From NCBI GenBank assembly GCA_024643365.1, contig JAHENC010000022.1:16906-80905 (forward strand): a DNA stretch of 64,000 nucleotides, read 5' to 3'. The translations under genes were made by a program, and so were the position numbers. This document shows positions 19,431-28,800 of the stretch, one piece after another. Within the stretch, counting starts at the first letter, position 1; every line of letters starts with the position of its first letter. Below the pieces are notes generated by a model that was not told where the DNA came from, did not search any database, and saw nothing but the letters and a program-made list of their open reading frames with translations. The DNA comes from Crocinitomicaceae bacterium (lineage in GTDB: Bacteria; Bacteroidota; Bacteroidia; Flavobacteriales_D; Crocinitomicaceae).

Positions 19431-20546
19431 TTAGTTCAAGTATTGAATTAAATCCACTGCCATCTTTTCACTACAACCTTCCGCACCAAGCAAGGTAATC
19501 AGTTGATCATATGCAATCAACATCTCCGTTCTCTGTTCCTTTCCTTGTCGCAATTTTTGCAACTCTTGAATCATCAATTCACTTTGACATTCCTGTTGAA
19601 TTAATTCACGAACAACTTCTTTATCCATGATCAAATTCACCAAGGAGATGAATTTAATCTTTACCAACGCTTTTGCGATGCGGTATGAAATCGATGAACT
19701 TTTGTAACAAACAACCTGTGGAACACGAAACAACGCCGTTTCCAAAGTTGCCGTCCCAGAAGTCACTAGTGCCAAGTCCGCTTGACTCAGTAATGGATAC
19801 GTTTGATTTTGAATCAAGGTCACCTGTTCGTCCAATTGGAATTCCTCATAAAATGACGCAGGTAAATTTGGCGCTCCAGCAACCACAATTTGATGTGTTT
19901 CCCGAAATGCCTTGGCTGCGTTTAACATCGAAGGAAGTTTTTTCTTTAATTCTTGTTTTCGGCTTCCAGGCAATATTGCGAGTATAGGTTTAGAAGAATT
20001 TAGAGCTAATGGTATTTGTTTCTGTTGATGAAAACGTTCAATTTCATCCAACAGTGGATGTCCAAAATACTGAACTTCCATCTGGAATTTCCGATAAAAA
20101 GCAGGTTCAAATGGAAGAATCGTATACATTCGATCAACATCTCTTTTGATTTGATGAATGCGGTTTTCTTTCCATGCCCATACCGTTGGTGAAATATAGT
20201 AAATCACTTTAATCCCCTTCGACTTCGCCCATTTTGCCATGCGCAAATTAAATCCGGGATAATCGACCAGCAGCAATACATCTGTTTGAAATTCGATGAT
20301 GTGTTGCTTACACAATTTGAAATTTCTAAGAATCGTTGGTAAGTTTTGTAGCACTTCCACAAAACCCATAAAAGCAAGGTCCCGAATGTGTTTTTTCAAT
20401 TCGACTCCTTCGGCAGCAAGTCGATCTCCACCCCAAGCTTGAAATTCAAATTTCGAACTGTTTTTTTTCCAAGCGCGAACGAGGTTTGCTGCATGCAAAT
20501 CTCCTGATGCTTCACCACTTAAAATAAAAACGTTTTGCTTGGACAT
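19431..20546 (-). CDS. lpxB: Lipid-A-disaccharide synthase
   Basis: GT19 glycosyltransferase (371 residues) that joins UDP-2,3-diacylglucosamine and lipid X into the lipid A disaccharide at the inner face of the inner membrane. The N-terminal ISGEASGDLHAANLV, then LVDYPGFNLRMAKWAKSKGIKVIYYISPTVWAW, ILPGSRKQELKK and the nucleotide-site SGTATLETALFRVPQVVCYK are all typical. Length is normal. It lies between a small membrane protein gene (1-base gap) and the SpoIID gene (0-base gap), in an envelope operon led by surE. Confidence 0.96.
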   Translation of the reverse strand: MSKQNVFILSGEASGDLHAANLVRAWKKNSSKFEFQAWGGDRLAAEGVELKKHIRDLAFMGFVEVLQNLPTILRNFKLCKQHIIEFQTDVLLLVDYPGFNLRMAKWAKSKGIKVIYYISPTVWAWKENRIHQIKRDVDRMYTILPFEPAFYRKFQMEVQYFGHPLLDEIERFHQQKQIPLALNSSKPILAILPGSRKQELKKKLPSMLNAAKAFRETHQIVVAGAPNLPASFYEEFQLDEQVTLIQNQTYPLLSQADLALVTSGTATLETALFRVPQVVCYKSSSISYRIAKALVKIKFISLVNLIMDKEVVRELIQQECQSELMIQELQKLRQGKEQRTEMLIAYDQLITLLGAEGCSEKMAVDLIQYLN

Positions 20547-20547
20547 C

Positions 20548-20850
20548 TTACTTAATCAAATTCACGTAAACCATGAATGGCGCATAAATAAGCATGCCAA
20601 AAATAATTCCTCTAGTATACGCATACTTTTCCTTGTTTAAAAACAAGTAGAACCAAAGTAAATTAGGAATTAATCCAAGGGACAAATAGCGACTAAGGTA
20701 CTCCACTGAATCATTCACCTGACTCCACAAATAGGAGAATTCAGAATGACGTGATTGCGCCAAAATAAAGACGATCACCGGTAAAAAAATAATTGGAGTC
20801 AATACCCCAATCAAGAAACCAAGAACATGTTCTTTTGTTATTCTTTTCAT
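20548..20850 (-). CDS. Small three-segment membrane protein between surE and lpxB
   Basis: A protein of 100 residues with its ATG at 20850 overlapping the surE stop as ATGA; an earlier in-frame TTG at 20859 is less likely. Three hydrophobic segments are visible: LGFLIGVLTPIIFLPVIVFIL, LGLIPNLLWFYLF and GIIFGMLIYAPFMVYV. There is no recognisable motif. The 4-base overlap with surE and the 1-base gap to lpxB make it an obligate member of this operon, so a role in lipid A or envelope supply is a reasonable guess. Confidence 0.78.
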   Translation of the reverse strand: MKRITKEHVLGFLIGVLTPIIFLPVIVFILAQSRHSEFSYLWSQVNDSVEYLSRYLSLGLIPNLLWFYLFLNKEKYAYTRGIIFGMLIYAPFMVYVNLIK

Positions 20851-21614
20851 ATTTTCCAATTTTTCATTTGTTGTAACGTTTCGTAGGCGGTTAAGTCAAA
20901 ATGTGTTGGTACAACACTAACAAATCCATTTTTGAGCGCTTGTAAATCTGTGTCTGGGCGCTGGTCAACATCAGCAAATTCACCAGAAAGCCAGAAATAC
21001 TCCCGACCAAATTGATCCTTTCTTCGTTCAAATCGATCCGCCCAATAAGCATGCGCTTGCTTGCAAACTTGAATTCCCTGTATTTCTGAAATCGTCAATT
21101 TAGGCACGTTCACATTGAGGCAAACACTTGTAGAGATTGGATTCTGAATGAACTGTGTTAAAAGTTGAGCTCCAAAGTATTGACAGGCCTCAAAGTCAGC
21201 ATCCGGAGCAAAATCAGCCAAGGAGAATCCAATGGATGGAATTCCTTCCATTGCGCCTTCAATTGCGGCAGACATGGTTCCTGAATAGAGCACGTTTGTG
21301 GAGGAATTTTCACCGTGATTGATCCCTGAAAGAATGAAATCTGGTTTTCGATGAAGAACCTCCGAAATGGCTAATTTCACACAATCAACTGGCGTTCCTG
21401 AACAGGCATATGCTTCCACTTGTCCAAATAAATCTGAAGGAAAAAGTCGAAGCGGATGATTAATCGTAATCGCATGTCCCATCCCTGACTGCGGTTTGTC
21501 AGGTGCAACGACGATAACACGTCCAAATTGCTGAGCCATTTCAACAAGTGCATGGATGCCTTTCGCATTTACACTATCATCATTGGTTACTAAAATGAGT
21601 CGTTCGTTTTCCAT
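20847..21614 (-). CDS. surE: 5'/3'-nucleotidase SurE
   Basis: Cytosolic metal-dependent phosphatase (255 residues) acting on nucleoside monophosphates in stationary phase. The metal-site TNDDSVNAKGIHAL, the VVAPDKPQSGMGHAIT segment and SGINHGENSSTNVLYSGTMSAAIEG are all intact. It is the first gene of surE-membrane protein-lpxB-SpoIID on the minus strand, divergent from the NlpC/P60 gene. Confidence 0.95.
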   Translation of the reverse strand: MENERLILVTNDDSVNAKGIHALVEMAQQFGRVIVVAPDKPQSGMGHAITINHPLRLFPSDLFGQVEAYACSGTPVDCVKLAISEVLHRKPDFILSGINHGENSSTNVLYSGTMSAAIEGAMEGIPSIGFSLADFAPDADFEACQYFGAQLLTQFIQNPISTSVCLNVNVPKLTISEIQGIQVCKQAHAYWADRFERRKDQFGREYFWLSGEFADVDQRPDTDLQALKNGFVSVVPTHFDLTAYETLQQMKNWKI

Positions 21615-21658
21615 GGATTACTTGAGGTAAAATTAGGCATTAATCAGTTTTAATTTTC

Positions 21659-21666
21659 TACTTTTG
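21659..21666 (+). promoter_or_regulatory. TAnnTTTG -7 box of the NlpC/P60 gene
   Basis: TACTTTTG, exact to the consensus, ends 9 bases before the ATG at 21676 in the gap to the divergent surE. Confidence 0.5.
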
Positions 21667-21675
21667 ATAGACGAT

Positions 21676-22449
21676 ATGAACAATTTAAAATTAATAAGTC
21701 CAAGTCAAACAAAAGCTTTCTGCTTCGTTTCCGTCGCTCCAGTTCGAAAAGAAGCGAGTGACGCCTCAGAAATGGTTTCTCAACTTTTGTTTGGCGAACC
21801 GATTGAAGTCCTTCAACACGGACAACCATGGATTAAAATTCGAACGGTGTTAGATGGTTACGAAGGATATATGGACATCAAACAAGTATTACCTTTGACG
21901 GATAAGGAATTTCGTCGATGGATGGATTCCTTTGCTTATCAAAAAGAGGAAATTCTTCAACTTCATTCCCCTTTCGGTTCGATTTTCACCTCGAAAGGAA
22001 GCTTTATCGGTGAGGACTTGTCTTTTCAAGTTGGAGATGTGAACGTTCAACGAGAAAAAATATCATTGGATGTAAAAAGAACTATTTGGGAGGACGCTGC
22101 AGCATTCCTCAATGCCCCATACCTTTGGGGTGGAAAGTCGATCTGGGGAATTGATTGCTCTGGATTCGTCCAAGCTGTTTTCCGCCTGCATGGATATAAT
22201 TTACCTAGGGATGCGTACGAACAAGCAGAAATAGGGACAGACATTGCCTTTGAAGATTGCCTTGAAAATGACCTTGCTTATTTCGCGAATGCATCTGGAA
22301 AAATCATTCATGTTGGGATTATCGGGAAAGATCGACTAATCATACATGCTTCCGGTAGAATTCGCATAGACGAACTAAAAGAAAAAGGCATTTGGAGTGA
22401 AGAATATGAAAAATTCAGTCACACCTTAGCACTTATAAAAAGACTTTAA
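21676..22449 (+). CDS. NlpC/P60 family (C40) cysteine peptidase
   Basis: Cell-wall gamma-D-glutamyl-diamino acid endopeptidase of 257 residues, started at the ATG at 21676 (an in-frame TTG at 21664 is also open). The N-terminal half holds two SH3-like parts (APVRKEASDASEMVSQLLFGEPIEVL and the WIKIRTVLDGYEGYM segment). The C-terminal peptidase has WGIDCSGFVQAVFRLHG with the catalytic Cys near residue 161, His near residue 212 in KIIHVGI, and a third polar residue in IIHASGRI. It has no signal peptide that I can see, which is common for these short proteins in Bacteroidota. Confidence 0.88.
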   Translation: MNNLKLISPSQTKAFCFVSVAPVRKEASDASEMVSQLLFGEPIEVLQHGQPWIKIRTVLDGYEGYMDIKQVLPLTDKEFRRWMDSFAYQKEEILQLHSPFGSIFTSKGSFIGEDLSFQVGDVNVQREKISLDVKRTIWEDAAAFLNAPYLWGGKSIWGIDCSGFVQAVFRLHGYNLPRDAYEQAEIGTDIAFEDCLENDLAYFANASGKIIHVGIIGKDRLIIHASGRIRIDELKEKGIWSEEYEKFSHTLALIKRL

Positions 22450-22479
22450 TTACGATATTTGCACTCATAAAACAGAAAA

Positions 22480-23751
22480 ATGAAAGATCAAGCTATTTTC
22501 GATTTAATTAACGAAGAAAAAAACCGCCAATTACATGGAATTGAACTTATTGCTTCCGAGAATTTCGTGAGTGATGAAGTGATGTTATCGATGGGGAGTG
22601 TTCTAACGAACAAATATGCAGAAGGACTTCCCGGAAAACGTTATTACGGTGGTTGTGAAGTCGTTGATAAAGTAGAACAATTAGCGATTGATCGTTTGTG
22701 TCAACTTTTTGGTGCGACTTGGGCAAATGTTCAACCACACTCCGGAGCACAAGCAAATGCAGCAGTATTTCTTGCATGTTTAAATCCTGGAGATAAAATT
22801 CTTGGATTTGACTTATCGCATGGTGGACATTTAACACATGGTTCACCAGTGAATTTTTCTGGAAAATTATATACACCATTTTTCTATGGTGTAGCAAAAG
22901 AAACCGGAATGGTTGATTACGACCTTATGGAAGAAACTGCACGCCGCGAAAAACCTAAAATGATCATTTGTGGAGCATCCGCATATGCACGTGATTGGGA
23001 CTATGCACGCATTCGTAAAGTTGCGGATGAAATTGGTGCATTGGTTTTGGCCGATATTTCACATCCAGCGGGAATGATTGCGGCGAAATTATTGAACGAT
23101 CCTTTAGACCATTGTCACATTGTGACTTCAACTACACACAAAACACTTCGCGGACCACGTGGAGGAATCATCATGATGCGTCACAATTTCGAGAATCCAT
23201 TTGGAATTAAATGGAATAACGGAAACCTACGTTCGATGGGAGCATTACTTGATGCAGCCGTTTTCCCTGGAATCCAAGGTGGACCATTGGAACACGTGAT
23301 TGCTGCAAAAGCCGTTGCCTTCGGAGAAGCACTTGATCCATCGTATACAACTTACATGAAACAAGTTCAAAAAAACGCAGCAGTATTCGCACAAGAATTA
23401 ATGAATTTGGATTACACCATCATTTCTGGTGGAACAGACAATCACAGCATGTTGGTAGATTTACGTTCGAAAGGCATTACTGGTAAGGATGCAGAAAATG
23501 CATTGGTTGTAGCAGATATCACTGTAAATAAAAACATGGTTCCTTATGACACCGAATCTCCATTCGTTACCTCTGGAATCCGCATTGGAACACCAGCAAT
23601 TACAACACGTGGCGTGAAAGAAGATGAAATTAAATTCATTGTTTCACTCATCGACAGAGCTTTGATGAATCGCACTGATGCAAATGCGATTGCACAAGTA
23701 AGAAAAGAAGTAAATGAGTTGATGTCACAACGTCCACTTTTCGCTTGGTAA
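22480..23751 (+). CDS. glyA: Serine hydroxymethyltransferase
   Basis: PLP enzyme interconverting serine and glycine with tetrahydrofolate, the main source of one-carbon units; 423 residues, normal length. N-terminal [16 protein letters not shown], the [10 protein letters not shown] segment and the PLP-lysine motif [12 protein letters not shown] (Lys221) are exact. The C-terminal [15 protein letters not shown] is also typical. The weak box GATATTTG (22454-22461) upstream may drive it. The gene for a PH-like membrane protein follows after one base. Confidence 0.97.
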   Translation: MKDQAIFDLINEEKNRQLHGIELIASENFVSDEVMLSMGSVLTNKYAEGLPGKRYYGGCEVVDKVEQLAIDRLCQLFGATWANVQPHSGAQANAAVFLACLNPGDKILGFDLSHGGHLTHGSPVNFSGKLYTPFFYGVAKETGMVDYDLMEETARREKPKMIICGASAYARDWDYARIRKVADEIGALVLADISHPAGMIAAKLLNDPLDHCHIVTSTTHKTLRGPRGGIIMMRHNFENPFGIKWNNGNLRSMGALLDAAVFPGIQGGPLEHVIAAKAVAFGEALDPSYTTYMKQVQKNAAVFAQELMNLDYTIISGGTDNHSMLVDLRSKGITGKDAENALVVADITVNKNMVPYDTESPFVTSGIRIGTPAITTRGVKEDEIKFIVSLIDRALMNRTDANAIAQVRKEVNELMSQRPLFAW

Positions 23752-23752
23752 A

Positions 23753-24181
23753 ATGAGGTTCGCAGGAAAGCGCGATCGATTTATTTTCTATATCTGGCTA
23801 GCTATCCTCGTTCCATACGGTGGAATATGCGCGTTGATTTATTGGCAAGAAAACGATTTATCACCCATTTACTTGCTTGCTCTTGTTTGGATGCTCATTG
23901 GACTATTCTTTTACTTCATTGTCAAAAGCACGTATTACACGTTTATTGACGACGAAACTTTGGTGTGTCAAACCATGTACTTTTTCAAGAAAACCATTCC
24001 CATTTCATCGATCCGTAGATTCGAAAAGTCCAATGGATTCTATGCTGGTTGGAAGATGAGCACTTCCTGGAACTGCTTAATAATTCATTACAATAAATAC
24101 GAAGAGCTCCTCATTTCACCAGAAAACGAGGAGCTCTTTATTGCTGAAGTTGAACGCAGAAAAGCGTTAATCAACCCATAA
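23753..24181 (+). CDS. Membrane protein with PH-like C-terminal domain
   Basis: A protein of 142 residues. Two membrane segments (about 11-28, FIFYIWLAILVPYGGICAL, and 36-57, IYLLALVWMLIGLFFYFIV) are followed by a soluble part of small strands (TYYTFIDDETLVCQTMYFFKKTIPISSIRRFEKS) and a final helix (NEELFIAEVERRKALI). This is the layout of bacterial PH domain proteins (YdbS/DUF304-like). It follows glyA after one base, likely co-transcribed, and its last 15 bases overlap the end of the convergent cytochrome-like lipoprotein gene. Function unknown. Confidence 0.75.
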   Translation: MRFAGKRDRFIFYIWLAILVPYGGICALIYWQENDLSPIYLLALVWMLIGLFFYFIVKSTYYTFIDDETLVCQTMYFFKKTIPISSIRRFEKSNGFYAGWKMSTSWNCLIIHYNKYEELLISPENEELFIAEVERRKALINP

Positions 24182-24637
24182 TTTATCAGTAGAGCTTCCG
24201 TGACATGAATTACATGCTCCCGTACTCAAGGAAGACCCCATCATTTTTTTGTTTCCTGTAGGACCAGTTACGACTGGATACAATCCTTCTGGATTGAACT
24301 GAGCCGTTGTATAGAAGTTCCCTTTCGAATCAATCATCACAGTTTGTTTTAAAGTTCCAGTTTCGTTTGGACCCGTGTAAAAATCTACTTTACCACTTGA
24401 AACAGTATTCGTCATGCCCATATCATAAACGGTACCAGCGGCTATAAAGCAACCTTTCCCCTCACCTTTTGCTTGGTGACAAACCATGCAGTTTTGACCT
24501 TTGTTATGGCTATCATCTGCACCAGCAGCACTGATGTTATCTTCGTGACAAGCAAAGGTACCTTTGCACGAGTTCAAACTCAACGCGAATGTTGCTCCTA
24601 CAAATACTAATCCTAAAATTCCATTTAACTTTTTCAT
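24167..24637 (-). CDS. Lipoprotein with two CxxCH heme-type motifs
   Basis: A protein of 156 residues. The signal ends in a lipobox at Cys24 (LSLNSC). Two c-type heme motifs are present, CMVCH (50-54) and CNSCH (142-146), plus a CHEDN near residue 30. Between them lies a domain of strands (SGKVDFYTGPNETG to DSKGNFYTTAQF) resembling the carboxypeptidase-regulatory-like fold. It would be an outer- or inner-membrane-anchored periplasmic cytochrome, if hemes are attached. It is the last gene of the RND metal-efflux unit, starting one base after the adaptor stop. A redox or metal-sensing task alongside the pump is possible but not shown. Confidence 0.75.
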   Translation of the reverse strand: MKKLNGILGLVFVGATFALSLNSCKGTFACHEDNISAAGADDSHNKGQNCMVCHQAKGEGKGCFIAAGTVYDMGMTNTVSSGKVDFYTGPNETGTLKQTVMIDSKGNFYTTAQFNPEGLYPVVTGPTGNKKMMGSSLSTGACNSCHGSSTDKLWVD

Positions 24638-24638
24638 C

Positions 24639-25787
24639 TTACTCTACTTCTTTATTTTGTGTGGATAATAATTCGTAAGCACCATTGCTTACGTATTTAC
24701 GGTTTAAAAAATCCAATTCATTGATTGCTTGGATTGCAGTAAATTCTCCTTGAGTCGAAAGAATTTCAATTTCGACGGGGATAAAATGACGATTATCAGC
24801 AGTAACGTAAATCATATCTTTGGATCCCAAGCTGACAATGGCATCCGTCGGCACCACATAATGTTCCATTTCATCCACATTAATTTCTGCTTTTAAATAG
24901 GATCCTGGAACGATTTCCTTGGGTAAACGGTCGAAATGACAATGAACTTTCACGGTTCGATCAGGACCAATTTCTCTTCCAATCAAAAAGACTTTTGCGG
25001 TGGTTTTCTCGTCGGTATCTACGAAATTCAAACTTACCAACTGATTTAATTTCAACAACTTAAGATACTTCTCGTATACTGTTAATTCAGCATGGGCATG
25101 TTGTAAATCAATTACTTCCAATAAATTATCCTTTGGATCAGCAAATGAACCAACATTCGTATTTACTTTCGTCACAACACCGGCAAAGGGTGATTTGATT
25201 CTTTGTTCACGTTGAATGACTCCGTTTTTAAGACTAGCGACGTTCACATTCGCCATTTCTAATTTCACACTTAGTCCTGATAGTTTGGCTTGTGCCACTT
25301 GCCAGTTACTTTTCGCTTGTTGGTAGTTTTTCGCGCTTCCAGCTTCTTTGTCTAGCAATGCTTTTTGACGATCCATTTCAGCTTTCAAATACTCCATGTT
25401 ACCCAATACTTCCAAGTAATCTTGTTGCAATTGGATGATTTCTGGATGTTCAACAACGAGTAATACTTGTCCTTTCGAAACACGCATTCCATCAAGTACC
25501 TTAATGTCTCGAATATACCCACCGAAGGGAACAGAGATAAACGATTTGTTTTGTGGTGGGACATCGATCATCCCATTGGCAAAAATGCTCATTCCCATGA
25601 GAGACTTGCTTATGTTGTTACTTTTAATCCCGAGGGAAGCCACTTGCTTAGCCGTTAACGTGACCACATTGCTTTTTGGTGCCGTTATTTCGGCTTCGGT
25701 CGTTTCAGAATTTTTACTCGTGCAAGACATCATTGTTGCTAAGACGAATACTACCGTAAAAAGTTGGAAAGAATTTAATTTTTTCAT
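24639..25787 (-). CDS. RND efflux periplasmic adaptor (CusB/CzcB type)
   Basis: Membrane fusion protein of 382 residues linking the RND pump to its outer-membrane channel. I start it at the ATG at 25787 (MKKLNSFQLFTVVFVLATMMSC), giving a lipoprotein signal at Cys22; an in-frame TTG at 25814 would overlap the pump gene. Order of parts: barrel-sandwich half (GMIDVPPQNKSFISVPFGGYIRDIKVLDGM), a helical hairpin (QLQQDYLEVLGNMEYLKAEMD), the second lipoyl half (IKSPFAGVVTKVNTNVGSFADP), then the beta-barrel and membrane-proximal parts. It sits directly behind the CusA-TolC gene. Confidence 0.92.
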   Translation of the reverse strand: MKKLNSFQLFTVVFVLATMMSCTSKNSETTEAEITAPKSNVVTLTAKQVASLGIKSNNISKSLMGMSIFANGMIDVPPQNKSFISVPFGGYIRDIKVLDGMRVSKGQVLLVVEHPEIIQLQQDYLEVLGNMEYLKAEMDRQKALLDKEAGSAKNYQQAKSNWQVAQAKLSGLSVKLEMANVNVASLKNGVIQREQRIKSPFAGVVTKVNTNVGSFADPKDNLLEVIDLQHAHAELTVYEKYLKLLKLNQLVSLNFVDTDEKTTAKVFLIGREIGPDRTVKVHCHFDRLPKEIVPGSYLKAEINVDEMEHYVVPTDAIVSLGSKDMIYVTADNRHFIPVEIEILSTQGEFTAIQAINELDFLNRKYVSNGAYELLSTQNKEVE

Positions 25788-25801
25788 GTTATCATTATTT
25801 T

Positions 25802-28800
25802 CTAGCGGTACCAATTTAATTGGATGCTGGTTTGATTATATTGATTAATTAAGTGCAAATAGGAAAGTTCCAATTCACTTCGTTGTTGTTGGATTTGAAG
25901 AAATTCGATGAATGAAATCTCCCCTACTTCGAATTTCGCTTTTGCGTCATCTGTTAAAAATCGCAATTCATTCGTAAGTTGTCCACCTAGTTTGTCAATG
26001 CTGACTGACAATAAATTCAAGCGATCTACTAATTGTGAAAATTCTCGCTGCATTGCTTGTGTTGTTTGTTCTTTTTCCAATTCGTTTTGCTGCAAGGAAA
26101 GTGCCGTTGCTTCATTGCGATTTTTATACGCTCCCCAAAACAATGGGACGTTCGCTCCGACCATATACCCTTGAAAACGATTTGCTTGAGTGAATTTTGT
26201 ATCGACTCCGTTCACATTTTGAATACCAACCAAGGTTTGATTAAAATATCCAAGATTGATTTCTGGTAATTGATGGGATACATTCACTCTCTTTTCTTGT
26301 AGATAAATTCCTTCATTTTGATTGTACCATAGCATGAGCGGATGATTCTCCGTTACTCCACTTTGCAAGATATTCAGTTGCTTTTGATAAACCGCTTGTT
26401 CGATATCAAAGGTGTTTTCATCCAACTTTAACAAGGAAGCAATCTTTCTTTTTTCTCCCAAAAGATCCGATTCCAAAAGTGAGATATCATTTGAAAGCCT
26501 CATGCGTTTGGTTTGAATCAATGAATAATCCAGGCGACTAATATCTTGAAGTTCGAACCTTATTTTCGATTTCTGCTCAAGGATATTTAAGGAGCTGTCC
26601 AAACTTTTTAGGTAATTAATTTCCGTCTGAACAAAACGATATTGATCAAAAGAAAGGGCCAATTTCTGTGATAAATCACGAATTAATAATTCGGATTCAA
26701 TCTGTGACAACTTTCCTTTCTCCTTTCCTAGATTCTTTTCCTCCTTGAATGTCGTTGGAAAGGGAATGCTTTGATTGATGGTGATATTATTATCCTTCTT
26801 GTAATACGAATTATATTGTCCCATCATTCCATTTATCGTTGTAGATGGGATTCCGGAATTTGCTTTACCCAATAACTCTTGCTTATTCTGCTCTAACTTT
26901 GAAGCTGCAATTTGTCCGTTTTGGCTCAACATTAATTCATATGCCTTTTGATAATTCAAGGTGTTTTGAGCAAACATATTAGAAATACCAATCAGGAAGA
27001 AAATCATCAAACTAAGATTTTTCGCTTTGAATCGTTTCATAGGTTTTTCAAAGATTAAATAAAGAATTGGCAAGATAAACAAGGTTAAGAGCGTTGCGCT
27101 GATAAGACCACCAATTACAACGGTTGCCAATGGTTTCTGAACTTCAGCACCACTACCATGGGAAAGCGCCATTGGCAGAAATCCAAGTGAAGCAACTGCT
27201 GCGGTTAACAACACCGGACGCAATCGTGAAGCTGTTCCTCGAATCACCACAAGCATAATCGGCATTCCACTTTTTCGCAAGGTATTGAACTCAGCGATTA
27301 ATACAATGCCATTCAATACGGCTACACCGAACAAAGCAATGAATCCAACTCCCGCTGAAATGGAAAAAGGCATGTCTCTCAAGTACAAAGCGTAAATCCC
27401 ACCGATGGAAGCCAATGGAATAGCCGAGAAAATTAATGCCGCTTGCTTTAAAGACTGAAAGGTCAAGTACAATAAAAAGAAAATCAGTAATAAGGAAACA
27501 GGTACAGCAATAATCAATCGATCACGTGCATGAATTAAATTTTCAAAGGTTCCACCGATTTTTGGAAAGTATCCTGTATCAAACTTCACCTTGTTTTTCA
27601 TTTCCTTTTCTAATTCCATCACGATACTTTCCACATCTCTTCCGCGCACATTGAATCCTACTAGAATTCTTCGTTTCGCATCCTCACGTTGAATTTGATT
27701 GGGGCCATTCTTGATGGAAATATGAGCCAATTCGGAGATTGGAATTTCCTCTCCGTTTTCGTTGCTTACAAATAATTGATTAAGGTCCGTAATGTTGTCT
27801 CTGAATTCTGGCTTCAATTTCACAACTAATTCAAATCGTTTTTCTCCTTCGAATACAAATCCAGATGCTTGTCCCGCAAAACCCAAATTGACCACACGAT
27901 TCACTTCATCCAATGAAACGTTGTATCTCGCTAAGGCCTCTCGGTCATATTGGACAATCATTTGAGGTAGACCACTCATTTCTTCCACATAAACATCTTG
28001 GACACCTTTTATTTTCGAAGCAATAGATCCAATCTGTTTGGAGTACAGCGCTAATTTTTTAAAGTCCTCACCGTAGATTTTCACCACGACATCTTGTTTT
28101 GCTCCGGTCATTAACTCATTGAAGCGCATTTGAATAGGTTGTTGAAATCCAAATGAAACGTTTGGTAAACTCTCTTCTAATTTCGCCTGCATTTTACCCG
28201 CGAGTTCTTCTTTGGAGGAAGCAGAGGTCCACTCTTCTTTATCCTTCAAAATGATCATTAAATCACAAGCCTCCATTGGCATTGGATCCGTAGGAATTTC
28301 CGCTGTCCCAATTTTCCCTACAACTTTTTTAACCTCAGGGAAATTCGATAGCAATATTTGAGATGCTTTTCCCGTTGCTTCGATGGTCTTAGTGAGACTT
28401 GTCCCAGTCATCAAACGTGTTTCTACGGCGAAATCCCCTTCATCCAGTGATGGAATAAATTCAGCGCCTAATTGTTTGAAGGCAAAGATGCTCAGAACAA
28501 ATAATGCAGCTATGACTGCCAACACCATCTTTTGACGACGGAGTAATGCTTTCAACATCGGAGTATATTTCGATCGAATAGCATTAACCATCTTATCGCT
28601 AATTGTTTCTTTCGTAGATATCTTCTTTGACAAGAACATGGAAGAAATCATCGGGACATACGTCAATGAAAGAACTAATGCGCCCAAGATGGCAAAGATT
28701 ACTGTTTGTGCCATTGGTTTAAACATCTTCCCTTCAATGCCAACCAAGGCTAAAATCGGTAAATACACCACTAGAATGATGATTTGTCCAAAAACGGCAC

